Of a stretch of 64,000 bases of DNA, positions 16,483-23,739 are shown piece after piece; within the stretch, counting starts at the first letter, position 1, and the number at the start of each line of letters is the position of its first letter. The stretch spans positions 1-64,000 of the forward strand of contig JAWLED010000004.1 in NCBI GenBank assembly GCA_041686235.1, in the 5' to 3' direction. The DNA is from JAAAOH01 sp041686235. Lineage in GTDB: Bacteria > Spirochaetota > Spirochaetia > DSM-27196 > PWMO01. The notes under the pieces are model-generated. The model saw only the letters and a list, made by a program, of their open reading frames with translations, was not told the DNA's origin and did no database searches. Both the position numbers and the translations under genes were made by a program.

Positions 16483-17268
16483 CTACCTCAATTTGCGCAA
16501 ACGCTCCTTCTGCGATTCAAAAAACGGAGACCGGCTCTCGCCCCCGCCGTTAGACCCTCTCACGGGACTCCCGTTGCCGTTGCCGTTGGAGTCGGGCGAG
16601 CGCGACGTGCCGCCGGCGCCGGCGGCTTCTCCGGTGCCGCCGGACGTGCCTCCGGAAGCACCCGCGCCTCCCGAATGGAAGAATCCCGACAGCATGTCGG
16701 CAAAGCTTCCGCGGTTCTCCGACGCGGTGGTGGATGCGTTGAGTCTGAGCTCGTCGAGGCTTTCCTGATCGGAAATTTCGGAAATGAGAACCGGGCTGTC
16801 GTCGCCCACCCCGATGAGGAATACCTGACGGCCGACCTCGACGAGATGGAGCGCCTTATTGCCGGGCAACGCGTGGCTACCGAGCACACGAATGACCGGG
16901 CTGTTCTCGAGCCGCCCCCCCGAGGCGCGTTTGAGCAGATAGAAAACGACGTAGATGGCGCCGATGACGATGCCGAGAACGACGATCATGCGAACAAAGT
17001 CCCAGACTCCGAACGAATTGATCGAAGTGGGCTGCTCCTCGCCTTGCTCGTCTTCGCCGGTATCCTCGCCGAAGCTCAGCGAGCTTTCGTCTACGCTCTC
17101 GCGCGCGCCCTCGTTTCCCTCTACGCTCTCCTCGGAGGCGGACACTTCCCCGTCTTCCTCCGAAGAAGACCCATTCGAGCTGGGCTCCGTCTCCGATTCC
17201 GCGGATTGCGCAAAGCCGACGCCCGATAGACATACTATGAGTGTGAAAATGATGGCTGTGTGTCTGAT
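16483..17268 (-). CDS. fliO: FliO/FliZ, export-gate assembly protein with a probable non-canonical ATC start
   Basis: FliO is a membrane protein that helps assemble the FliP ring. From the first canonical start (GTG, 17145) the protein is 220 aa, with an acidic N-terminus, one membrane span (VRMIVVLGIVIGAIYVVFYLLK, about 49-70), the FliO core (VIRVLGSHALPGNKALHLVEV) and a Gly/Ser-rich tail. Upstream the frame stays open for 41 more codons and encodes a signal peptide (RHTAIIFTLIVCLSGVGFAQ), as found in spirochaete FliO/FliZ. The only position with a strong ribosome binding site (GGGAGGGGAACG) is the codon ATC at 17266-17268. The same leader before fliF reads GGGAGGGGAAC then ATG AGA. An ATG-to-ATC change, real or a base-call error, fits best. 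Confidence 0.82.
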   Translation of the reverse strand: MRHTAIIFTLIVCLSGVGFAQSAESETEPSSNGSSSEEDGEVSASEESVEGNEGARESVDESSLSFGEDTGEDEQGEEQPTSINSFGVWDFVRMIVVLGIVIGAIYVVFYLLKRASGGRLENSPVIRVLGSHALPGNKALHLVEVGRQVFLIGVGDDSPVLISEISDQESLDELRLNASTTASENRGSFADMLSGFFHSGGAGASGGTSGGTGEAAGAGGTSRSPDSNGNGNGSPVRGSNGGGESRSPFFESQKERLRKLR

Positions 17269-17355
17269 CGTTCCCCTCCCAAGGCCGCGGCCCTACCTGC
17301 CGCTTTTTTATTCTGTCTCGCCATGGCCGCGCGATGCGGCCGATAGTTCACCTAG

Positions 17356-18483
17356 CTACGTCATGTTGCTCACGCGCTCCATCGGCGAAACGATTTCGGT
17401 GACACGAACACCGAAGTTCTCGTCGATTACAACGACCTCACCCTTTGCAATGAGCTTGTGATTGACCAGGATATCCACCGGCTCACCGGCGAGCTTGTCG
17501 AGCTCGATGATGGTCCCTTCGCCCATACCAAGAATCTCTTTGATGAGCTTTCTCGTACGGCCGAGCTCGACGGTCATCTCCATGTACACGTCCATGAGCA
17601 GACTTATATTGCCCTGCTCACCTTGAACGCTTTGCGACTGAAAATTCGGAAACTGAACCGACTGGACGCTCGGACCCTGTTGGCCTCCCATTCCGGTCAT
17701 CTGCTGTCCGCCCCCCTGCTGTGCCATGCCTTGTTGCTGCGCTTGACCGGCCATGCCGCCAAAACCTCCCTGCATGCCGGCAGGTTGCTGTTGCTGCTGC
17801 CCCTGAGGCGCTTGCTGGGCCGGTTGAGCCTGCTGCGCGGTACCGGCAACCGCCTGGACGACCTCCGACGAGTAGATCTCGACGATATCGCCTACCTTCG
17901 ATCCGTCGATATTCAACGCATAGGTCATCTTTACGAAATTGCCGCCTGGGGCTTGAACCTGGTCACTCGAAATCCGTCTGCCACTCGGCGGGCCCGTAAG
18001 AACGGTGGTGCCGACTTTCTCACCGAGCGCGGTAATGATCGGCCCCGATACCTGAGAAAACGCTTCTTGCAGGGCGTTCACCGCTGCATCGTCGAGCTCA
18101 ACGCCCTCTTGGCCCATCATCGGCCCGGCTATGGCGAGAGCGACCTCTTCGGGCAGGACGTACAAATGCCCGCCGATTACCCCGTCGGTTAGTCCGAGCT
18201 CGATCTCTACGACCTGTTCCGGTAACGAGGAACCAAGAGAACTTGCGTCGCTCAGTTCCGCTTTCGGACTCTCGAGCAAAACCTGTTGGTTCAGCAACAT
18301 CGAGAGGTTCGATTTCTGCGACTCGAGGGTTGCTCCAACTACTTGCCGAAAACGTTCGACGTCGTCTTCAGAGATGGAAGCCCCACCGCCCGGTGCAGCT
18401 CCACCACCACCGCCGAAGTCCATATCGCCGCTTCCCTGCAGCAGAGCATCAATTTCGTCTTGAGAAAGAGATCCATCACTCAT
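17356..18483 (-). CDS. fliY: FliY/FliN-type flagellar motor switch protein
   Basis: A C-ring switch protein of about 375 aa. The N-terminus (SLSQDEIDALLQG) resembles the CheY-P-binding peptide of FliM. A CheC/FliM-like middle domain (about 35-210) contains ALQEAFSQVSGPIITALGEK. A Gln/Pro/Gly-rich linker of about 75 residues follows, and the C-terminal FliN (SpoA) domain (about 290-375) contains MEMTVELGRTRKLIKEILGMG. FliY replaces or supplements FliN in spirochaetes and Gram-positives, and the CheC part may act as a CheY-P phosphatase. ATG at 18483 is preferred (GGAGAG at good spacing); a GTG two codons upstream overlaps the fliM stop. Confidence 0.93.
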   Translation of the reverse strand: MSDGSLSQDEIDALLQGSGDMDFGGGGGAAPGGGASISEDDVERFRQVVGATLESQKSNLSMLLNQQVLLESPKAELSDASSLGSSLPEQVVEIELGLTDGVIGGHLYVLPEEVALAIAGPMMGQEGVELDDAAVNALQEAFSQVSGPIITALGEKVGTTVLTGPPSGRRISSDQVQAPGGNFVKMTYALNIDGSKVGDIVEIYSSEVVQAVAGTAQQAQPAQQAPQGQQQQQPAGMQGGFGGMAGQAQQQGMAQQGGGQQMTGMGGQQGPSVQSVQFPNFQSQSVQGEQGNISLLMDVYMEMTVELGRTRKLIKEILGMGEGTIIELDKLAGEPVDILVNHKLIAKGEVVVIDENFGVRVTEIVSPMERVSNMT

Positions 18484-18485
18484 TC

Positions 18486-19511
18486 TCACTCTCCTTCTTC
18501 AGCGGCAAGCTCTTCAAACTCTTCCTGCTCGATATCTTCGAGCTGCTTAATGATCTGAACGGCCAACTTGTTACCGATCTGGCCGGGCTTGCACAGGAAT
18601 TTTCGTCTATTTCCGATCTTGAGTACCATCGGGTCGTTGACCCTGGTATGTTGAAGCCGCACAACATCGCCGGCCTTCAGGGATAACACGTCCCTTACCG
18701 TCAAGTCCATCGCGCCGATTTCGGCCACCATGGTCAGCTCCGTGGACGAAAGCCGTTCCCGCAGAATGTTGAGGTTCTCCGTGGTCGCGCCGCGACGCAC
18801 TGAAGAGTACCAGTATTGCGCAGAAAGCTTGGAAATGATGGGCTCGATGGTAAGGTAGGGAATGCAGAAGTTCATCATGCCCTCGACCTCGCCCACCTTG
18901 GTCTCCAGCGTTACCAGCACCACCATTTCGGTCGGCGGCACGATCTGGGCAAATTGGGGCGTCGTCTCGATCTGGCCGAGGCGCGGACGGAGATCGATGA
19001 CCTGGCTCCACGCCTCGCGCATATTACCGAGAATGCGCACAATGATGTTTTCCATGACCGACGTTTCGATATCGGTAAGCTCCCGGTCGAGCTTCGCTTC
19101 ATCGCCCGGACCACCGAACAGCCGATCTATGATGGAGAACGTAATGGCGGGATCGAGCTCGAAAATGGCGGACCCTTTGAGCGGATCCATGTTGATGACC
19201 GCAAGCGTTGCCGGGCTTGGTATGGAACGAATAAACTCTTCGTAGGTGAGCTGGTCGACTGACGCAACGTGTACCGTGACGATGGACCGCAATTGCGCGC
19301 TCAACGATGTAGTTGTGAGCCGCGCGAAGGTCTCGTGCATGATGGAGACGGTTCTAATCTGTTCCTTGGAGAATTTGTCGGGCCGCTTGAAGTCGTAGAT
19401 CTTGATCTTACGTTGATCAGCCGGCCTACTGACTTCTTCGGTCTCGACATCTCCGGACGTGATCGCTGTTAACAGCTGATCAATTTCGTCCTGAGAAAGG
19501 ACCTCGGTCAT
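18486..19511 (-). CDS. fliM: FliM, flagellar motor switch protein
   Basis: A 341-aa C-ring protein that receives CheY-P and sets rotation direction. Residues 1-16 (EVLSQDEIDQLLTAI) are the CheY-P-binding peptide. The middle domain (about 45-235) contains the FliG-contact region around PATLAVINMDPLKGSAIFEL and DRLFGGPGD. The C-terminal SpoA-like domain (about 255-325) contacts FliN/FliY. A 62-nt intergenic stretch separates it from fliL; the ribosome binding site is AGGAGGGG, 11 nt before ATG. Confidence 0.97.
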   Translation of the reverse strand: MTEVLSQDEIDQLLTAITSGDVETEEVSRPADQRKIKIYDFKRPDKFSKEQIRTVSIMHETFARLTTTSLSAQLRSIVTVHVASVDQLTYEEFIRSIPSPATLAVINMDPLKGSAIFELDPAITFSIIDRLFGGPGDEAKLDRELTDIETSVMENIIVRILGNMREAWSQVIDLRPRLGQIETTPQFAQIVPPTEMVVLVTLETKVGEVEGMMNFCIPYLTIEPIISKLSAQYWYSSVRRGATTENLNILRERLSSTELTMVAEIGAMDLTVRDVLSLKAGDVVRLQHTRVNDPMVLKIGNRRKFLCKPGQIGNKLAVQIIKQLEDIEQEEFEELAAEEGE

Positions 19512-19573
19512 CGATTAAATTTCCCCTCCTGCTCACAATTCTCTCACACACAAAGAGATTTTGCAACTAACTC
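19512..19573 (-). promoter_or_regulatory. Possible weak internal promoter between fliL and fliM
   Basis: This is one of the few gaps in an otherwise tightly packed operon and is AT-richer than its surroundings. On the minus strand it contains TTGCAA, 17 nt, then GAGAAT, a weak sigma70-like pair. It could restart transcription at fliM, but the match is poor. Confidence 0.25.
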
Positions 19574-20128
19574 CTAAAAATCAACAATTGAATACTGGTT
19601 AAAGGCGACCGTTTCCACCTGTCCATTGCTAAGCATTTCATTGATCCGCCGTCGCAACTCCTCCTTGACTCGCTCACGGTTTTCTTGGCCGACCAGCTCG
19701 TCTTCGGTTTTGTTACTAAAGTACAGTGCGACCTCTTCCTTTAAGAGGATCCGCCGCTGGATCAACTCGCTTTCCAGCCGGTTGTTTTCTCCGTCGTAAC
19801 CGAGATAGGGCTCTACGATGAACGTCTTTCGTACCTGATCGCCGGTCTGGCCTCGCACCTCTTCTATGCCGGAATACCATTCCAGCATCGGCGGTGCGCT
19901 TTCGTATTCCTCGCTCTCCGGAACTTGGGTTTGTGAGGCAGAGCCGACGTCCATGAATCGCATGGTCAAAACAACGACCGTCACAATAAAAATGATGGCT
20001 CCAATAATTATGCCGGCCCATTTGAGAATCTCTATGAGAAGGCCGGATAAGAAGCCGCCTCTCTTTTTTCCGGCACCTTGCTCTTCCTGCTCTAACTCTT
20101 CTTCATTTCCGAGCAGATCATCGGACAT
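19574..20128 (-). CDS. fliL: FliL, flagellar basal-body/stator-associated protein
   Basis: A 184-aa single-pass membrane protein: an acidic cytosolic start with a basic KKRGG stretch, one membrane segment (about 32-55: ILKWAGIIIGAIIFIVTVVVL), then a periplasmic FliL domain ending EMLSNGQVETVAFNQYSIVDF. FliL forms rings around the stator and supports torque; in spirochaetes it helps orient periplasmic flagella. It follows motB by 15 nt with AGAGGAG as ribosome binding site. Confidence 0.92.
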   Translation of the reverse strand: MSDDLLGNEEELEQEEQGAGKKRGGFLSGLLIEILKWAGIIIGAIIFIVTVVVLTMRFMDVGSASQTQVPESEEYESAPPMLEWYSGIEEVRGQTGDQVRKTFIVEPYLGYDGENNRLESELIQRRILLKEEVALYFSNKTEDELVGQENRERVKEELRRRINEMLSNGQVETVAFNQYSIVDF

Positions 20129-20143
20129 TGTCTTGGTCTCCTC

Positions 20144-20866
20144 TTACAGATGCCCTTCGGTTAATATTATGACATCAACCCGTCGATTGTACGCGCGACC
20201 CTCCGCGGTGTCGTTGCTCACGAGCGGGACGGTATCCGCGAGTCCCATGACTTGAAACCGCTCTTCGGGCACCCCGTAATCTCGTAGCAACCTCAGTACG
20301 CTCAACGATCGTGCGGTCGAGAGCTCCCAATTGGTCTCCCATTCTCCTTGAGGGTCGGTCGGGATATTATCCGTGTGCCCTTCGATGCGGAACTTGCGAT
20401 CCTCCACCGCATCGGACTGGAGTAACTCCGAGAGCTTGATAAACACCTCTCTCGACTCTTCGATGTTTACCTCCGCCGACGCAGACTCGAAAAAGGCGTC
20501 GGATGCGAGAGAGATAACCAGTCCTCGCTCGTCCTGGGTGATTCGCACTTCATTACTGCGAACCTCCGGCTCAAAAATGCTCACCGCCTGTCTGCGTGCC
20601 TCGTCGAGGGCCCGTCCCCGTTGAACTGAGGGTAACGATTCTATGGTATTTCCGAGCTCGGCAAGACGCCCCTCGGAGAGCGTATTACCGCCTTCTCGAG
20701 TACCCAAGCCGGGAAATGCAGAGAGCACGAGGCGGAGTTGGTACCCATCTACCTCCGCAGTCGTGTAGAGTAGCACGAAAAACGTCAAAAGGAGAGTAAC
20801 CATGTCGCCGTAGGTAAGCAGCCAGTCGGCCGCTCCTTCGGGCGGACACTTCTTTTTCTTCGGCAT
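20144..20866 (-). CDS. motB: MotB, stator protein with OmpA-like peptidoglycan-binding domain
   Basis: A 240-aa stator subunit. One N-terminal membrane segment carries the proton-binding aspartate (LLTYGDMVTLLLTFFVLL, Asp21). A plug/linker region follows, then the OmpA/MotB domain (about 125-235) with FRIEGHTDNIP and GRAYNRRVDVIIL. The N-terminus has the basic patch MPKKKK. It anchors the stator to peptidoglycan and partners the MotA encoded 3 nt upstream. The Asp and general composition suggest a proton motor, though Na+ use cannot be excluded from sequence alone. Confidence 0.96.
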   Translation of the reverse strand: MPKKKKCPPEGAADWLLTYGDMVTLLLTFFVLLYTTAEVDGYQLRLVLSAFPGLGTREGGNTLSEGRLAELGNTIESLPSVQRGRALDEARRQAVSIFEPEVRSNEVRITQDERGLVISLASDAFFESASAEVNIEESREVFIKLSELLQSDAVEDRKFRIEGHTDNIPTDPQGEWETNWELSTARSLSVLRLLRDYGVPEERFQVMGLADTVPLVSNDTAEGRAYNRRVDVIILTEGHL

Positions 20867-20869
20867 AGG

Positions 20870-21649
20870 CTACTCCAGTTCGCTCTGAAGGCCCGTCCGT
20901 TCGGCAGGCGGGAGAAAAGCGACGAGCTTCTCGCCGAGTGTGCGGGGATTGTCCCCCGACTGTATCGACAACACTCCCTCTACGATGATTTCCTTGGCCC
21001 GCGTTTCATCTTTGTCGAGACCTTGGAGCTTACTTCGTATTGGTATGAGAACGAGGTTCGCAAAGATTGCGCCGTACATAGTCGTAATCAACGCGAGTGC
21101 CATGCCCGAGCCAATGGCACTCTGATCTCCACCCAGGTTCGCCAACATAGCAATGAGTCCGCTGAGTGTGCCGATCATGCCGAACGCCGGGGCAATTTTG
21201 CCCCAGTCGTCAAAAATCTTAATGCCGGTATCGTGCCTATCCTGCAGTTGACCTAAGTCATTGTAAAGGATGTTCTTGATGATTTCCGGGTCGGTTCCGT
21301 CGACAACGAGGCGAATGCCCTTGCGCATAAACTCGTCCTCGATGGTTTCAAGATCGTCTTCGAGAGCCAACAGGCCCTCTTTGCGCGCTTTATCGGAGAA
21401 ACGGACCAGCTCTTCGATAATCCGCTGCTCTTGCCAATCCGGGACGCGAAGCGCGTTTCTCACGTACCGCATGATCCCGAGCATTCTCGTGAGCGGGTTT
21501 GCCACCAGCATGGCGGCAAAAGACCCGAAGATAACCATCAAAATGGCGGGGAGGTTCAAGTAGGAGCCCAGCTGCCCACCCGAGGTGAGGATAGACAGCA
21601 GAATCATGGCGAAGCCGCCACCGATTCCGATTATCGTGCCATAATCCAT
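20870..21649 (-). CDS. motA: MotA, stator ion-channel protein
   Basis: A 259-aa protein with four membrane segments: two near the N-terminus (IIGIGGGFAMILLSILTSGG and LPAILMVIFGSFAAMLVANP) and two around 150-210 (FGMIGTLSGLIAMLANLGG and LITTMYGAIFANLVLIPI). A large cytosolic loop between segments 2 and 3 contacts FliG. It forms the ion-conducting stator with MotB. The ATG is 7 nt after flbD with GTAGGTGG in front. The order flbD-motA-motB-fliL is typical of spirochaetes. Confidence 0.96.
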   Translation of the reverse strand: MDYGTIIGIGGGFAMILLSILTSGGQLGSYLNLPAILMVIFGSFAAMLVANPLTRMLGIMRYVRNALRVPDWQEQRIIEELVRFSDKARKEGLLALEDDLETIEDEFMRKGIRLVVDGTDPEIIKNILYNDLGQLQDRHDTGIKIFDDWGKIAPAFGMIGTLSGLIAMLANLGGDQSAIGSGMALALITTMYGAIFANLVLIPIRSKLQGLDKDETRAKEIIVEGVLSIQSGDNPRTLGEKLVAFLPPAERTGLQSELE

Positions 21650-21656
21650 AGACCAC

Positions 21657-21854
21657 CTACTCCTCGTTCTTGAACGCCCCGATACGGCTTCTATATTCCA
21701 GAATTCTGTCCAATACGAGCCGGCGGTCCTCTTGGACCACCAGACGTTTTCCCGAAAGCATAATTAGCGTCGTGTCGGGGTTCTTTTCCATATATTCAAT
21801 CTGGTGGGGATTCACATAGTATTCCTTCCCATCCAGCCGCGTTACTTTAATCAT
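21657..21854 (-). CDS. flbD: FlbD family small flagellar protein
   Basis: A 65-aa FlbD-family protein (not the Caulobacter FlbD regulator). The conserved pattern MIKVTRLDGKEYYVNPHQIE then NPDTTLIMLSGKRLVV is complete. Function is not established. The family is almost always encoded between flgE and motA in spirochaetes, Firmicutes and others, as here. It starts 13 nt after the flgE stop with AGGATACC as ribosome binding site. Confidence 0.92.
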   Translation of the reverse strand: MIKVTRLDGKEYYVNPHQIEYMEKNPDTTLIMLSGKRLVVQEDRRLVLDRILEYRSRIGAFKNEE

Positions 21855-21867
21855 CTATCGCGGTATC

Positions 21868-23277
21868 CTATCGCTTGAGCGTGAGCAACTCCTGTAACAT
21901 TTCGTCGGAAGTGGTAATTGTCCGGGAATTTGCCTGGAACCCGCGCTGGGTCGTAATCATATCGGTGAACTGCTCGGCGAGATCCACATTACTCATCTCA
22001 AGGCTTCCCGACATGACCTGCCCCTTTCCGGCAATGCCGGACGGCGCTATATCGGCCAAGCCCGAATTATTTGTCTCAACATAATTGTTTTCACCCGATT
22101 TCTCAAGCCCTCCCGGGTTTGTAAATGACGCAAGTGCGACCTGCCCCAATTCGCGCGTTGTTCCGTTGGAAAAGATCCCGGTTATTACTCCGGACTGGTC
22201 GATTCGGTAGTCTTCGAGATATCCCATGCCGTATCCGTTCTGCTCGAACACCTTCGTCGAGCTCTCCGATGCGTATTGGGTCATGGAATCCACGAACGCG
22301 CCCGTTTCTCCGAGATTGAGGCTGAAGGTCTGAGTTTGGGGCCCGGTAGGCAAGCCGGTTCCCTCGTCGATCGGAACCTGAGAGTCGGGAACTTCAAAGG
22401 ACACGTCGACCGAAAGCTCCCCATCGTCAACGACACCTCCCTCTTCGTTGGAAACCTGTTGAATGGTTCCGTCGTTCGCGAAGTCCACGAGAAAGGTCTG
22501 ATTATCGGCGCTGTCCACGTCGCCCACCGCAACCGCTTGGTCCGGCTGCACATCCTGCTCCGGATCAATTTGAACATTCGCCTGCCAGCGGTTCGCCTCG
22601 TCCTCGACCCGGGTCCAGTCCACCCTGAGCGTATGCGTGTTTCCATACGAGTCGTAGATGTCGTATTCGACCGTCCACGTTCCGTCCTCGATCTCAGCGT
22701 CGGTCGCGTCTTCAGGGATGACCGGGGTGTTCTTGTTGAGATTGCTGGCAAGAAACACCTCGGTGGTCTCCTGTGCCGGGTCCTTGCTTCCAACCGGGAT
22801 GTTGAGGTCTTGCACGCCTTCCGACGTATTGATCATCGTCTCCCCGTCGACGTTCTCCGCTTGCCACCCCTGTACCCGCATACCGTTGGCCGGATTGACG
22901 AGCATTCCGTCCTCGTCAATCGAGAAACTGCCGTCTCTCGTGTAGAGCTCCTGGTCTCCGTCTCTGAGGACGAAGAACCCTGCCCCCTCTATGGCGAGAT
23001 CGCTCTTGACTCCCGTGGATTCGAGTGAGCCCTGCGTGTGGATGGTATCGATCGAGGCAATTTGCATGCCGAGTCCCACTTGCTTCGGGTTCACCCCTCC
23101 AACTTCCTCGCGGGGGCGCGCGGCTCCCTGAAGGGTTTGCGAGATCATGTCTTGAAACTGAACCCGCCCTTTCTTGAACCCGGTGGTGTTTACATTGGAA
23201 ACGTTATTACCAATGGTGTCCATCCGCGTTTGATGATTCTGCAAGCCGGACACACCGGCATAGAGCGACCGCATCAT
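21868..23277 (-). CDS. flgE: FlgE, flagellar hook protein lacking the crosslinking cysteine
   Basis: A 469-aa hook subunit with the N-terminal rod-like motif (NHQTRMDTIGNNVSNVNTTG), D0/D1 segments and the conserved C-terminus (FTDMITTQRGFQANSRTITT). It builds the universal joint between motor and filament. In Treponema denticola, hook subunits are joined by a lysinoalanine bond between Lys165 and Cys178. Here Lys165 is present (GSKDPAQ) but residue 178 is Ser (VFLASNLNK, codon AGC at 22744-22746), and the whole protein has no Cys. The ATG overlaps the flgD stop codon by 4 nt, and numbering from that Met matches the Treponema numbering without gaps. Confidence 0.96.
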   Translation of the reverse strand: MMRSLYAGVSGLQNHQTRMDTIGNNVSNVNTTGFKKGRVQFQDMISQTLQGAARPREEVGGVNPKQVGLGMQIASIDTIHTQGSLESTGVKSDLAIEGAGFFVLRDGDQELYTRDGSFSIDEDGMLVNPANGMRVQGWQAENVDGETMINTSEGVQDLNIPVGSKDPAQETTEVFLASNLNKNTPVIPEDATDAEIEDGTWTVEYDIYDSYGNTHTLRVDWTRVEDEANRWQANVQIDPEQDVQPDQAVAVGDVDSADNQTFLVDFANDGTIQQVSNEEGGVVDDGELSVDVSFEVPDSQVPIDEGTGLPTGPQTQTFSLNLGETGAFVDSMTQYASESSTKVFEQNGYGMGYLEDYRIDQSGVITGIFSNGTTRELGQVALASFTNPGGLEKSGENNYVETNNSGLADIAPSGIAGKGQVMSGSLEMSNVDLAEQFTDMITTQRGFQANSRTITTSDEMLQELLTLKR

Positions 23278-23723
23278 TGTTGTGCCCCCTCTTCGTAGAT
23301 TCGCTGTACGCTGTCGTAATCGTAGTAGGTGCCTTCCACGTTAATCTGCGGATACTCGCCGAATGTCACATCTTCCACTTTTCCGCTTATGACGGAGTCA
23401 CCCTGTGAGATCTCCACATTCTTGCCCAAGAGATTGGTAGCCTGTCCGGTATTGAGCAGTTTACCGACCTTCGCAAACTCGTTCGACATATTCGTCATCT
23501 GCTCGAGGGATGAGAATTGAGCCATTTGGGCGATAAACTCCTTATCTTCCATGGGCGAGGTGGGATCCTGATTTTCGAGCTGCGTCATGAGAATCTTCAG
23601 AAAGTCGTCCCGTCCCATGTCCTGTTTAGGACTACGGTCCTCGGCTATGCTTTTGTTAACCGTCTCTACCCGCGATTCGAGTTTTTCCAGCTCGGCCCCT
23701 GATAGCGTGTTAGAAATCTCCAT
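23274..23723 (-). CDS. flgD: FlgD, hook-capping scaffold
   Basis: A 149-aa hook-assembly cap protein, short compared with enteric FlgD (about 230 aa) but like other spirochaete versions. The conserved N-terminal block is present (DFLKILMTQLENQDPTSPMEDKEFIAQMAQFSSLEQM). A short beta C-terminus (NVEISQGDSVISGKVEDVTFG) replaces the usual Tudor/Fn3 extension. ATG start with AGGAGGGATGGAGC upstream. Its stop codon overlaps flgE by 4 nt. Confidence 0.93.
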   Translation of the reverse strand: MEISNTLSGAELEKLESRVETVNKSIAEDRSPKQDMGRDDFLKILMTQLENQDPTSPMEDKEFIAQMAQFSSLEQMTNMSNEFAKVGKLLNTGQATNLLGKNVEISQGDSVISGKVEDVTFGEYPQINVEGTYYDYDSVQRIYEEGAQQ

Positions 23724-23739
23724 CTTTGCTCCATCCCTC

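Noticed and set aside
16087..17229. A 380-codon plus-strand frame opposite fliP and fliO
   Set aside because: FliP and FliO are clearly encoded on the minus strand with conserved order; the plus-strand product is low-complexity.
17281..17330. A 28-codon small gene between fliY and fliO (starting ATGGCGAGA on the minus strand)
   Set aside because: It has no ribosome binding site and runs out of frame across the fliO leader; nothing supports translation.
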